Source of the DNA: Chitinophaga pinensis
GTDB lineage: Bacteria; Bacteroidota; Bacteroidia; M30B66
Direction: 5' to 3'
DNA: 64,000 bases
NCBI GenBank assembly: GCA_945883545.1
Contig: CAMCXT010000002.1
Coordinates: 1 to 64,000, forward strand
In this document: piece by piece, positions 35,849 to 44,893 of the stretch
Layout: the number at the start of each line of letters is the position of its first letter
Position numbering within the stretch: position 1 is the stretch's first letter
Made by a program: the position numbers and the translations under genes
The notes under the pieces: generated by a model
Told to the model about the DNA's origin: nothing
Seen by the model: only the letters and a program-made list of their open reading frames with translations
The model's database searches: none

Positions 35849-35884
35849 ATCTGGGTGGGTGTGCATGCATCCGCCCAGATTTAC
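35849..35884 (+). terminator. Hairpin between first and second gene of the XRE-divergent run
   Basis: ATCTGGGTGGGTG pairs with TGCATCCGCCCAGAT (7 perfect outer pairs, then two wobble pairs), loop near GCATG, followed only by TTTA. Probably a partial terminator or an mRNA 3'-end stabiliser within the operon. Confidence 0.55.
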
Positions 35885-35895
35885 AATTCAATGCT

Positions 35896-36549
35896 ATGAA
35901 AAGACAAACCTTCCTTCTTGCTTCATTAATTACCTTGACACTAACTTCATGTTTTAAAATGGCTATGGTTTACCATGGCGCACATAATCCAAGACAAGAA
36001 AGTGTCGATTATATTCGAGAGTTTGCTAAAAAGAAGCATATCCCAATTGAGGGTTCTGCCATGATCATAGACGACTCATTATTGGTTTCATTCGCCAAAC
36101 TAATGAACAAGCAATTTTTATTTGATGCGAATGGTTATGCCATAAACTACAACAGCGGTTTTGAAAACCAGAAATGCGGAGGAAACATCCTAAGCTTCAT
36201 CGAAGGCCTTGATACGGTGTCATACATTGCCCGCGACTCGAATTGGACACTCGACAAAGAATCTAAGATGTGGATTGAGTTTGGCAACAATAACCCATAC
36301 GACATCAACAAACATATCAATAAAGAAAAGTACAACTATTATGTTGTTTGTTATTGGAATACTTTTTCGGGAAATCCTAACCACCGTGACGCTGTAAAAG
36401 GTCTTCAAAAATCTATTGCCCAAAATCCAAGAGTTAAAATCAAAATGTTCCTTGTGAATCAAGATATGAGAGATGACATGGATCTTAAAAAAGTTGCTGA
36501 AAAGGTCCAACGGACTAAAGCGGCTAAGGTTGACGTGAAAGAAAATTAG
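35896..36549 (+). CDS. Lipoprotein of unknown function
   Basis: 217 residues with a lipoprotein signal (LTSC, Cys19). The body has no motif I recognise with confidence. The segment NYYVVCYWNTFSGNPN (about 152-167) followed by an alpha helix and KIKMFLVNQDMRDDM is laid out like a thioredoxin-fold strand-helix-strand, but there is no CxxC. A basic, charged tail ends the protein. It lies 53 bp after the small exported protein and 2 bp before the next gene. Confidence 0.75.
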   Translation: MKRQTFLLASLITLTLTSCFKMAMVYHGAHNPRQESVDYIREFAKKKHIPIEGSAMIIDDSLLVSFAKLMNKQFLFDANGYAINYNSGFENQKCGGNILSFIEGLDTVSYIARDSNWTLDKESKMWIEFGNNNPYDINKHINKEKYNYYVVCYWNTFSGNPNHRDAVKGLQKSIAQNPRVKIKMFLVNQDMRDDMDLKKVAEKVQRTKAAKVDVKEN

Positions 36550-36551
36550 GA

Positions 36552-37487
36552 ATGAATGCAATTTTAAGGAAGTCTCTAGGTTGCATTTGTTTATTCCTTG
36601 CTAGTCTTGGATTAAGTCTTCATGCTCAAACCGAAGATCCTTGCAAGTACATTCCAACCGAAACGGAAAAGAAATCAGAAGTAAAAAGCGACTCATCCAA
36701 AAGCTCGAAATGGAAATTCGTTCAAAAACATCAATTCGATTTTGCGTTCAATGGTAACTCCCGAAACGAAACGTCCCAGGCCATTTGCAAGTTAAGTGCT
36801 TCAGCAAGATTAGCATTTGAACTTAAATACCATCATCAAAAAACCACCATCGAAACCAATATCACCGATGAATTATCGGCAAATCTCCTTCTTGATAGCA
36901 CATTTGAAAAACTAAATGACCTTGTTCGCTTAAAGATCAGTGCAGAACACAACACTCAAAAAGAAAATTTCAAAAAGTCGGCATCCGCTCAACTTTCTAC
37001 GCAAAAACTTCCTACAAAGAAAAATGGAAGTTCAACAATAGAATCTACGTTCTTGTCGCCCGCTGAAGTCATTCTTGCCTTTGGGATGAACATAAAACTT
37101 AATACAAAAGGAAGTGTTGAATGTGGAATTGGCAGTCTTAAGCTTTCGTGGATCAACCAAAAGGCGCTTTACGATTTGCATAAAACCGAAAAACTTCATG
37201 GCATCCCTCGGAGCAAGAGCCACAAATTAGAAGGCGGTATTTCAATCCAAACCCAATGGCAGAAATCTATCACCAAGAATATCACTTGGGAAAATAAGTC
37301 GCTGATCTTTTCTAGCTTCAACGAACCTGGCATACCCAATCTGGAGCTTCGAAACGACTTTCTTTTGAAGTCTTGCAAATCGTTGCAAACCGCCATTAGA
37401 TCGATTTACATCTACAACAAAACCAAATGGCCTCCATCGAGCTTTGGTGGAGAAATCGCACTCGGCGTTATGCTGAACAAAGATTAG
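36552..37487 (+). CDS. Exported protein, probable outer-membrane beta barrel, unknown function
   Basis: 311 residues with a signal peptide ([11 protein letters not shown], about residue 25), a Lys/Ser/Glu-rich stretch (about 35-55), then long amphipathic strands ([47 protein letters not shown]) that suggest a barrel or beta-sandwich. I do not recognise the family. It starts 2 bp after the lipoprotein gene, so the two are co-translated. Its stop codon overlaps the stop of the convergent pgk gene by 4 bp. Confidence 0.72.
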   Translation: MNAILRKSLGCICLFLASLGLSLHAQTEDPCKYIPTETEKKSEVKSDSSKSSKWKFVQKHQFDFAFNGNSRNETSQAICKLSASARLAFELKYHHQKTTIETNITDELSANLLLDSTFEKLNDLVRLKISAEHNTQKENFKKSASAQLSTQKLPTKKNGSSTIESTFLSPAEVILAFGMNIKLNTKGSVECGIGSLKLSWINQKALYDLHKTEKLHGIPRSKSHKLEGGISIQTQWQKSITKNITWENKSLIFSSFNEPGIPNLELRNDFLLKSCKSLQTAIRSIYIYNKTKWPPSSFGGEIALGVMLNKD

Positions 37488-38674
37488 CTTCTTATAGCAG
37501 CCACTCCAGGAAGTTCAATCCCTTCCATATATTCTAAAAGTGCGCCTCCTCCGGTGCTCACATACGACACCTTTTCGGCGATGCCAAATTGATTTACTGC
37601 CGCAACCGAATCTCCACCTCCTACTAGTGAGTATGCTCCTTTCGATGTAGCTTCTACAATTGCATCTGCAACTTGTCGAGTTCCTTTTTCAAAGCTCGCC
37701 ATTTCAAAAACGCCCATCGGTCCATTCCAAAGAATCGTTCCTGAAGCCGCAATCACTTGAGCAAACTGCTTCACTGTTTCAGGTCCAATATCAAGACCCA
37801 TCCAGCCATCTGGAATTTCTCCAACTGCACAAACTTTCGTGTTAGCATCGTCGGCAAACTTATCTGCAATTACTGCATCAACAGGAAGATGAATTTCAAC
37901 GCCCATCGATTTCGCTTTTTCCATCAGGCTTAGTGCTAAATTCAATTGCTCATCTTCCACCAACGACGAACCCGTTTTTCCACCTTGCGCTTTGATGAAG
38001 GTAAAGGTCATACCTCCACCAATGATCAAATGGTTCACTTTGCTCAAAACGTTCTCGATAATTGAAATCTTTGAGCTAACCTTTGCCCCTCCCATAATTG
38101 CCGTAAGCGGACGATCGGGTTTAAGCATCACTTTATCGATTGCATCAATCTCTCCCTGCATCACATAGCCAAACATTTTATTCACGGGAAAAAACTGAGC
38201 GATTACTGCAGTAGAGGCATGGGCGCGGTGTGCGGTCCCAAATGCGTCGTTGATGTAGATGTCTCCTAGTTTGGACAATTTCTCTGCAAAAGCACTGTCT
38301 CCCTTTTCTTCTTCTTTGTAAAATCGAAGATTCTCCAAAAGCAATACTTCCCCTGCTTGTAAATCGGCTGCCGCATCTTCAGCAACTTGACCAATACAGT
38401 CGGCCGCGAATTTCACTTTGAGCCCACTCAACTCTTCAACCGTTGAAACAATGTGGCGCAAGGAGAACTTGTCTTCAAATCCATTTTTTGGACGGCCCAA
38501 ATGCGACATTAAAATAACAGAACCTCCACCTTCAACAACCTTGCGAATGGTTGGCACTGCTGCCAAAATGCGTGTACTGTCTGCAACCTCAAACTGATCA
38601 TTGAGCGGAACATTAAAATCAACGCGAAGAAGAGCCTTGTGGCCACTGAATGAAAAAGTATCGATAGAAAGCAT
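37484..38674 (-). CDS. pgk: Phosphoglycerate kinase
   Basis: Glycolytic kinase making ATP and 3-phosphoglycerate from 1,3-bisphosphoglycerate. 396 residues, normal length. N-terminal [14 protein letters not shown], the substrate-site SHLGRP, and the C-terminal nucleotide-site GGGDSVAAV are all intact. Transcribed alone, divergent from porW; a 19-bp inverted repeat lies in the shared upstream region. Confidence 0.98.
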   Translation of the reverse strand: MLSIDTFSFSGHKALLRVDFNVPLNDQFEVADSTRILAAVPTIRKVVEGGGSVILMSHLGRPKNGFEDKFSLRHIVSTVEELSGLKVKFAADCIGQVAEDAAADLQAGEVLLLENLRFYKEEEKGDSAFAEKLSKLGDIYINDAFGTAHRAHASTAVIAQFFPVNKMFGYVMQGEIDAIDKVMLKPDRPLTAIMGGAKVSSKISIIENVLSKVNHLIIGGGMTFTFIKAQGGKTGSSLVEDEQLNLALSLMEKAKSMGVEIHLPVDAVIADKFADDANTKVCAVGEIPDGWMGLDIGPETVKQFAQVIAASGTILWNGPMGVFEMASFEKGTRQVADAIVEATSKGAYSLVGGGDSVAAVNQFGIAEKVSYVSTGGGALLEYMEGIELPGVAAIRS

Positions 38675-38731
38675 GCTGCGAATTTGGCGAAAATCTACCT
38701 TTCCCGCACGGCTCGGATGAAAATCTCTACG

Positions 38732-38750
38732 TTGATATATTAGATATCAA
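38732..38750. promoter_or_regulatory. Inverted repeat TTGATAT-ATTAG-ATATCAA
   Basis: Perfect 7-bp arms with a 5-bp centre in the 160-bp divergent region between pgk and porW, 58 bp upstream of the pgk ATG. Candidate operator. Confidence 0.4.
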
Positions 38751-38804
38751 GATCAAAGTGTTGACAGAGAATGAGGAAATATTTATTCTGAAGAAAAAAC
38801 ACAC

Positions 38805-38812
38805 TAATTTTG
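38805..38812 (+). promoter_or_regulatory. Candidate -7 element (TAATTTTG) for porW
   Basis: Exact TAnnTTTG match 22 nt before the GTG start at 38835. No -33 TTG. Confidence 0.4.
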
Positions 38813-38834
38813 GCTCGATACCGTTAATAGCCGC

Positions 38835-41507
38835 GTGCGTTCAATTATTCAATTTCATTACGTAAATATCAGGTCGCTTATTTGTCTTTGCATACTAGCA
38901 TTGGCGGTGAGTTCATGCTCAACTAAAAAGAGTAAGTGGCCCAACCGTGCCTATCACAATACAACCTCGCACTACAACACTTGGTTCAATGGAAATGAAC
39001 TAATCAAGGAGATTGAGCTCAATTTGAGCACTGCGCATATCGACAATTTTTACAAGATCATACCTGTTTACCGCCTTGGAACTTTAGAGGATTCGAAGGC
39101 CATTTTCTCCAACGCCGATAAGACGATTAAAAAAGGATCGACGGTGATTGCGAAGCACAATATGTACATCAGAGGCAAGCAATACAATCGCTACATCGAT
39201 GATGCTTACATGTTAATTGGAAAAGGCAACTATTACAAACGTGAATACTACACCGCTTTGGAAATGTTTTCGTTCGTTACCCGCGAAGCGGTGAAAAACA
39301 ACCGAAGAGATCCCATCGCTCACTTAGCAAACATTTGGCAAGCACGGGCATTTACAGAAATTGGAATGCTTTCGGATGCACAAATGGCTTTCGACAGGTC
39401 GCTCAACGATAAGACAATTCCGAAGAGCGTGAAAGGCGAATTGTATTCAGCTTTAACCGACTATCAACTTCGCCAAAACAATTACACAAAGGCCCTCGAA
39501 TACATCACTGAAGCAGTGAAGTATACCAAAAATAAGAAGGTTAGAACAAGACTCCTTTTTATCCAAGCTCAGCTTTTCCAAAAAACGGATAAACTCAAAG
39601 AAGCTTCCGATTTGTACGACAAGGTGCTGAAAATGAATCCGTCGTATGAAATGTCGTTTTATTCTAGAATCAATAAAGCTCGATGCTACAATTCTGAGTC
39701 TGGTAATAGTCTAGCAATTCGCGCACTTTTATCTAGTATGCTTAAAGATCCGAAGAACTTCGATCTAATAGACCAGATTTATTATGTACTGGGGGAAATC
39801 GAAGAGAAGGAAGAGAAGGAAGACGTTGCCATCGAACAATACAACAAATCGCTTCGGTCGAGCACGAATAATCTTTCCCAAAAAGGCTTGTCGTATCTAG
39901 CCATTGCTAAAATTTATTTCGAGGATAAGTCTTACCGATTGGCTGCATCATATTACGATTCTTGCATTGTAGCGCTTCCAAAAGATTATCCCGACTACAA
40001 AAAGGTAGAGAACATTCAAGGATCTTTAGCTGAGCTAGTAAAAAGATACAACACCATCGAACGTTACGACAGCTTATTAAGAATGTCGAACCTTTCGAAG
40101 GACCAGCTCGACAAAAAACTCGAGGAAATCATTGCACTTGAAGAGGCCGAACTGAAAAAACAAAAAGCCAAAGAAGCCGAACAACGAGCCAAGGAAGATG
40201 CTGATCTCGCCAATGGCGGAAACAACTCCGCAGGTGGATCCACAAATAGCCCCGGTGTTACAGGAAACGGACAGTGGTATTTCTACAATCCAAGCGCAAT
40301 GGGCTTTGGCTTTTCGGAATTTCGGAAGATTTGGGGAGAAAGGAAACTTGAAGACCATTGGAGAAGAAGCAACAAACAATCAATTCAGCCAGTTATAAAT
40401 AACGATCCGGACCCAACAGTCGATCCCAATAAAACTGTCGATCCTAAAGAAAAGGCTAAGGCCTTGACGCGTGAGGACAGCATCGACTTGGCAAAAAAGC
40501 GCCTCATCAAAGATCTTCCTTCCGATGAAAAGCAAAAATTAGCCTTTGCAGATTCGGTTCGTGAAGCTTTTTATGCCCTTGGAATGATTTACCGAGAACG
40601 GTTGAATGACTTGAAAGAGTCGGCCAAAACGTTCGAAGAATTTCTAAGTAAATATCCAGGCGATGTTTCAGAGCCAACTGTTTATTATCAACTCTACAGA
40701 ATTTATCTGAAGATACCAGACAATTCGAAGGCAGAAAAATACAAGACTCTTTTGCTTTCAAAATTCCCTGATTCTGAATATTCTTTGATCATTAAGGATC
40801 CAAATTTCTTTGCCGCCAGTAACATGACCAAAAAGGAAACGGAAACCTATTATGAAGAAACCTATCGTTTATATAAAGCCCGTGAATACAAGACAGTTGT
40901 TGATAGATGCAGAAATGCAGAAATTCGATTCACAGGAAATCCTTTGTTGGCTAAGTTTTCATTGCTCAAAGCCCTCGCTGTTGGCCAAATGAAAGATGTT
41001 GCATCGTTCCGTGGAGCTTTACAAGAAGTTGTAAAAGCATACCCGGGCGATACAGTCGAGATACGCGCCAAAGACATGCTCAAAAGCCTTGATCAGGCTC
41101 AAGGAATTGCTCCTAGAGATTCTGCAGAAATTAGAAAACCTCAATTCATCTATAAACCCGATACACTGCAGTATTTTGTAGTAGTAATTGAAGATAGGGC
41201 CATGAACCTCAACGATTTCAAGGTCAAATTAAGTGATTTTAATAACCAGTATTTCTCACTGAAAAATCTTCAAATGGCAAGCCGAATCCTCGGAACCAAC
41301 TATCAAGTTATCACCCTGCAACAATTTTCCAACAAAAAGGAAGGCATGGATTTCATGATGGCAATAGATAGCGATGATGAATTATTTGCCGATATGAATA
41401 TGGACATCACCGACGTATTTATCATCAGTGCTGGAAATTACCAACTGCTCATGAAGGAAGGCAATGTTTCGGAATATGTCGACTTCTACAAAAAGGTTTA
41501 CGAATAA
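38835..41507 (+). CDS. porW: T9SS periplasmic lipoprotein PorW/SprE
   Basis: An 890-residue lipoprotein (Cys28 in VSSC) with many TPR repeats. The N-terminal NRAYHNTTSHYNTWFNGNEL is the signature of the PorW/SprE family, needed for T9SS secretion and gliding in Flavobacterium and Porphyromonas, where it links the motor/ring subcomplexes to the translocon. A Lys/Glu/Ala-rich then Asn/Gly-rich low-complexity linker lies in the middle (about 430-480), and more TPRs follow. It begins at GTG (38835). It is followed by bactofilin 72 bp downstream. Confidence 0.9.
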   Translation: MRSIIQFHYVNIRSLICLCILALAVSSCSTKKSKWPNRAYHNTTSHYNTWFNGNELIKEIELNLSTAHIDNFYKIIPVYRLGTLEDSKAIFSNADKTIKKGSTVIAKHNMYIRGKQYNRYIDDAYMLIGKGNYYKREYYTALEMFSFVTREAVKNNRRDPIAHLANIWQARAFTEIGMLSDAQMAFDRSLNDKTIPKSVKGELYSALTDYQLRQNNYTKALEYITEAVKYTKNKKVRTRLLFIQAQLFQKTDKLKEASDLYDKVLKMNPSYEMSFYSRINKARCYNSESGNSLAIRALLSSMLKDPKNFDLIDQIYYVLGEIEEKEEKEDVAIEQYNKSLRSSTNNLSQKGLSYLAIAKIYFEDKSYRLAASYYDSCIVALPKDYPDYKKVENIQGSLAELVKRYNTIERYDSLLRMSNLSKDQLDKKLEEIIALEEAELKKQKAKEAEQRAKEDADLANGGNNSAGGSTNSPGVTGNGQWYFYNPSAMGFGFSEFRKIWGERKLEDHWRRSNKQSIQPVINNDPDPTVDPNKTVDPKEKAKALTREDSIDLAKKRLIKDLPSDEKQKLAFADSVREAFYALGMIYRERLNDLKESAKTFEEFLSKYPGDVSEPTVYYQLYRIYLKIPDNSKAEKYKTLLLSKFPDSEYSLIIKDPNFFAASNMTKKETETYYEETYRLYKAREYKTVVDRCRNAEIRFTGNPLLAKFSLLKALAVGQMKDVASFRGALQEVVKAYPGDTVEIRAKDMLKSLDQAQGIAPRDSAEIRKPQFIYKPDTLQYFVVVIEDRAMNLNDFKVKLSDFNNQYFSLKNLQMASRILGTNYQVITLQQFSNKKEGMDFMMAIDSDDELFADMNMDITDVFIISAGNYQLLMKEGNVSEYVDFYKKVYE

Positions 41508-41516
41508 GTAAGCATA

Positions 41517-41549
41517 TTGACCTAAGTTCGAGGGTGTTTATTATATTTG
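41517..41549 (+). promoter_or_regulatory. Promoter of bactofilin operon
   Basis: TTG (41517-41519), 22 nt, TATATTTG (41542-41549). Both elements fit the Bacteroidota consensus. Transcription would begin near 41555, 25 nt before the ATG at 41580. Confidence 0.6.
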
Positions 41550-41579
41550 CGCCTCAACTCGTTTAAAATAATCTTTGGT

Positions 41580-42005
41580 ATGTTTAACGCAAAAGATTCA
41601 AAATCAGCAGGTTCTTTGGAGATGTCCGGAACCAACCAAATCATGTCCGGAACCACTATTTCAGGTGATATCATCTGTGATGGCAATATTCGCATCGATG
41701 GAACCCTGAACGGCAATCTTAGTGCTAAAGGCAAAGTAGTGATCGGGCCAAATGGAATTATCGACGGTGAATTGAATTGCCAAAACGCTGATATTTCTGG
41801 AACCGTAAAAGCTAAAGTAACAGTTGCTGAACTTCTTTCCCTTAAAGCAACAGCAAAACTAACTGGCGATATTTCTACAAATAAATTGTCCATCGAACCT
41901 GGTGCAAACTTCTCTGGCGCTTGCAGCATGGGTGGAATCGTAAAAGATTTTACCAAACATGGCAACAACGCAGAAAAACGATCAGCACAAGAAAAAATGG
42001 CTTAA
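41580..42005 (+). CDS. Bactofilin (polymer-forming cytoskeletal protein)
   Basis: 141 residues from the ATG at 41580; an upstream in-frame start would fall inside the promoter. The core is a right-handed beta-helix of short repeats (GTTISGDIICDGNIRIDG, GKVVIGPNGIIDGELNC, AELLSLKATAKLTGDI), which polymerises without nucleotide and anchors cell-wall enzymes. A basic tail ends it. Bactofilins commonly sit next to peptidoglycan genes; PBP1A lies three genes downstream. It overlaps atpZ by 47 bp in a different frame. Confidence 0.9.
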   Translation: MFNAKDSKSAGSLEMSGTNQIMSGTTISGDIICDGNIRIDGTLNGNLSAKGKVVIGPNGIIDGELNCQNADISGTVKAKVTVAELLSLKATAKLTGDISTNKLSIEPGANFSGACSMGGIVKDFTKHGNNAEKRSAQEKMA

Positions 42006-42183
42006 TAGCTACGGGAAGTACGCCGGATTGGGCATTCAAATGATTGCACCAGTTCTATTACTTTCATGGCTTGGTCACGAACTCGACAAGTATCTGAAAA
42101 CAGGAAATCCTTGGTTTACACTTTCAGGTGCGATCATTGGAATCTTTGCCTCAATGGTTGTCTTGTTTAAAACAGTTCGCTAA
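41959..42183 (+). CDS. atpZ: AtpZ-like small membrane protein
   Basis: A 74-residue protein with two membrane helices (about 17-36 and 50-70). The motif GIQMIAPVLLLSWLGHELDK matches the AtpZ/AtpI-like family, in which AtpZ helps assemble or supply Mg/Ca to the F-type ATP synthase. It overlaps bactofilin by 47 bp and the next gene by 1 bp. In many Bacteroidota this pair precedes atpB, but here no ATP synthase subunit genes follow. Confidence 0.85.
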   Translation: MATTQKNDQHKKKWLNSYGKYAGLGIQMIAPVLLLSWLGHELDKYLKTGNPWFTLSGAIIGIFASMVVLFKTVR

Positions 42184-42575
42184 TGCAGAATTCTGGCATC
42201 CTTCAATCTTTCTATTTTCGCATAACCGTTATCGCCTTGCTTTGCGCAGGTATTTCTGGTAAAGCATCCGCCGAAGGCATCTTGAATTTGAGCCCTTTGA
42301 TGCGCTACCTACCAATTCTACTTTTCTGGATTGTTTCGTTGATCAGCCATCGGATGATTCTAAATTCCCAAAAAGGTCGCCCTGCTCAGTTTATCAATAC
42401 TTTTATCGGTACCCAAGCACTAAAAATGCTGGTTCACATGCTGGTTATGGTTACTGTTGCAATGCTCAATGAGTCTGTAGCTGTGCCATTTATATCTTCA
42501 TACGCAATACTTTATTTAATCTTTACCGTTACAGAAGTAATTAGCCTTATGCCGTTAGTAAGAAAAAAGGTTTGA
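42183..42575 (+). CDS. AtpI-like four-helix membrane protein
   Basis: A 130-residue protein with four hydrophobic segments (about 9-30, 38-56, 72-100, 103-122). The spacing and the QALKMLVHMLVMVTVAM...FISSYAILYLIF segment match the small membrane protein that sits between atpZ and atpB in Bacteroidota ATP synthase operons. Here it is followed 48 bp later by PBP1A. Function unknown; assembly of the ATP synthase is inferred from relatives. Confidence 0.65.
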   Translation: MQNSGILQSFYFRITVIALLCAGISGKASAEGILNLSPLMRYLPILLFWIVSLISHRMILNSQKGRPAQFINTFIGTQALKMLVHMLVMVTVAMLNESVAVPFISSYAILYLIFTVTEVISLMPLVRKKV

Positions 42576-42623
42576 CATTCCGGCTGATGACCGATTTCAT
42601 ACCTTTATCCACCTGAAGCATTT

Positions 42624-44891
42624 ATGAACGGAAAAAAACCCACTAAGGCAAGCAAAGGCAAGCAAACCGATGCAACCAAACGGTTGATAAAGATCGTCTG
42701 GATGGTTATTGCCGGTCCATTCCTACTCCTTTTCCTTATCGTATTGCTTACATCAGTAGGCCTGTTCGGGAAATTACCTACCATCGAAGACCTTGCAAAT
42801 CCAAGATCAAACCTGGCCTCGGAAATCATTTCTGCCGACCAACAAGTGATCGGGAAGTTTTATGTTGAAAATCGTTCCAATAGCTCATTTTTAGAACTCT
42901 CTCCTCAATTGGTAGATGCGCTAGTTTCTACCGAAGATGCACGGTTTTACGAACATGCAGGCATTGATGTAAGAGCGCTTTTTCGCGTTTTAGTGCGCAC
43001 GGTACTTGGTGGAGACTCCGATTCAGGAGGAGGTTCGACCGTTACTCAACAATTAGCCAAAAATATGTTCCCTAGAGAAGATCTCAATAAGATCGAAGTC
43101 GGGTTCAGAAAAATAAAAGAGTGGATCATCGCAACCAAACTAGAGCGAAACTTCACCAAAGAAGAAATCATTGCCCTTTACCTCAACACCGTTGATTTTG
43201 GTAACCAAGCATTCGGAATTAAAAGTGCTTCGAGAATTTATTTCGATACAACACCCGACTCGCTCAAAATTGAACAAGCTGCAATGCTTGTAGGAATGCT
43301 CAAAGGACCATCATTCTATAATCCTCGAAGAAATTACGAGCGTGCCGTTACGCGCCGAAATGTGGTGCTAAACCAAATGGTGAAGTACAACAAACTCTCC
43401 GAAGAAGCTTACGATTCACTAAAATCTCTTCCAGTCGACTTATCGAAATTTCAAGCAGAAAGCCACAACTCAGGTACTGCAACTTATTTCCGTGAATTCC
43501 TTCGCGAACAAATGTCTGACTGGTGCAAAAAGAACAAAAAGCCCGATGGCACCAATTACAATCTGTACAAGGATGGTTTAAGGATTTACACCACCATCAA
43601 TTCCAGAATGCAGAAGCATGCAGAAGAAGCTGTTCAAGAACACATGAAAGACCTCCAAAGGCAATTCTTTGCTCATTGGAAAGGCAGTAAAAATGCTCCT
43701 TTCGCGTACATTCCAGAAAGTAAAATCAAACAGATCTTACGCCAAGCCATGCAACGATCCGATCGTTACAAACGCATGAAGGAAGATGGCGCATCAGCAA
43801 ACGAAATCGAACAGGCATTCAAGAAAAAGGTCAAGATGAAAATCTTCACCTACAAAGGCGACAGCACCGTTACAATGAGTCCGATGGATTCAATTCGCTA
43901 CCACAAATTCATCATGCAAACTGGTTTGATGTCGATGGAACCGCAAACAGGATACATCAGAGCTTGGGTGGGTGGCGTGAATCAAAAATATTTCCAATAC
44001 GATCACGTGTACACAGGTAAACGGCAAGTGGGCTCCACATTTAAGCCATTTGTTTACGCGATTGCGATGCAAGAAGGCTGGTCGCCTTGCACACAAGTAC
44101 CCAACATCAACATCTGCATTCAAACACCATCAGGACCTTGGTGCCCAAGCAATTCAAGTAAAGAATTCGAAGGAGCAATGGTTCCGCTTCGTTCGGCTCT
44201 CGCCTACTCGATCAACAAGGTTTCAGCATACCTCATCAAACAATTCGGTGTTGAACCTGTAATCAACATGGTGCGCCACATGGGAATTAAAAGCCCAATT
44301 GCACCCGTTCCTTCCATCTGTCTTGGAACAGCCGATCTATCTGTGTATGAAATGACTGGTGCAATAAGCACTTTTGCCAATAAAGGGGTTTACATAGAAC
44401 CTACTTGGATTACTCGTATCGAAGACAAAAACGGTAACGTAATAGCCGACTTTTCCCCAAAAACCGACGAAGCCATGGATGAGCAAACTGCCTATCTCGT
44501 GCTCGAACTTATGAAAGGCGTTGTTGAAGGCGGAACTGCAACCAGACTAAGAGGGCGTTACGGTTTAAATAACCCAATCGCCGGTAAAACAGGAACAACA
44601 CAAAACAATTCTGATGGCTGGTTTATGGGGCTCACGCCTGAATTGGTAACTGGAGTTTGGGTTGGTTGTGAAGACCGCGCAGCACATTTCCGTTCAACGG
44701 CATTAGGCCAAGGCGCCAACACAGCGCTCCCAATTTGGGGATTGTACATGAAAAAAGTATATGCCGATAAAAAACTGAAGGTTTCTCGTGGCGACTTTGA
44801 ACGGCCAGCAAAACTTACGGTTGAAACCGATTGTGCGAACTACAATCAGCAGAACAATCAATTGAATCAAGGCGAAAATTTCGACGAATAA
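42624..44891 (+). CDS. Penicillin-binding protein 1A (bifunctional)
   Basis: 755 residues: cytoplasmic tail, one helix (about 22-48), glycosyltransferase family 51 (about 75-250; catalytic Glu104 in STEDARFYEHAG, and GGGSTVTQQLAKN at 135-147), then transpeptidase (about 430-680; Ser471 in STFK, SIN at 529-531, KTGT at 655-658). All active-site residues are intact. It polymerises and cross-links peptidoglycan. Last 63 bp precede the scoA start closely; scoA begins 2 bp after the stop. Confidence 0.95.
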   Translation: MNGKKPTKASKGKQTDATKRLIKIVWMVIAGPFLLLFLIVLLTSVGLFGKLPTIEDLANPRSNLASEIISADQQVIGKFYVENRSNSSFLELSPQLVDALVSTEDARFYEHAGIDVRALFRVLVRTVLGGDSDSGGGSTVTQQLAKNMFPREDLNKIEVGFRKIKEWIIATKLERNFTKEEIIALYLNTVDFGNQAFGIKSASRIYFDTTPDSLKIEQAAMLVGMLKGPSFYNPRRNYERAVTRRNVVLNQMVKYNKLSEEAYDSLKSLPVDLSKFQAESHNSGTATYFREFLREQMSDWCKKNKKPDGTNYNLYKDGLRIYTTINSRMQKHAEEAVQEHMKDLQRQFFAHWKGSKNAPFAYIPESKIKQILRQAMQRSDRYKRMKEDGASANEIEQAFKKKVKMKIFTYKGDSTVTMSPMDSIRYHKFIMQTGLMSMEPQTGYIRAWVGGVNQKYFQYDHVYTGKRQVGSTFKPFVYAIAMQEGWSPCTQVPNINICIQTPSGPWCPSNSSKEFEGAMVPLRSALAYSINKVSAYLIKQFGVEPVINMVRHMGIKSPIAPVPSICLGTADLSVYEMTGAISTFANKGVYIEPTWITRIEDKNGNVIADFSPKTDEAMDEQTAYLVLELMKGVVEGGTATRLRGRYGLNNPIAGKTGTTQNNSDGWFMGLTPELVTGVWVGCEDRAAHFRSTALGQGANTALPIWGLYMKKVYADKKLKVSRGDFERPAKLTVETDCANYNQQNNQLNQGENFDE

Positions 44892-44893
44892 AG

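Noticed and set aside
38716-38834. A coding-like stretch without ATG upstream of porW
   Set aside because: About 40 codons, no start codon and no family; probably promoter DNA that happens to lack stops.
39801-39830. GAAGAGAAGGAAGAG-type short tandem repeat in porW
   Set aside because: Encodes a Glu/Lys run in a TPR linker; frame is kept, so no phase variation is indicated.
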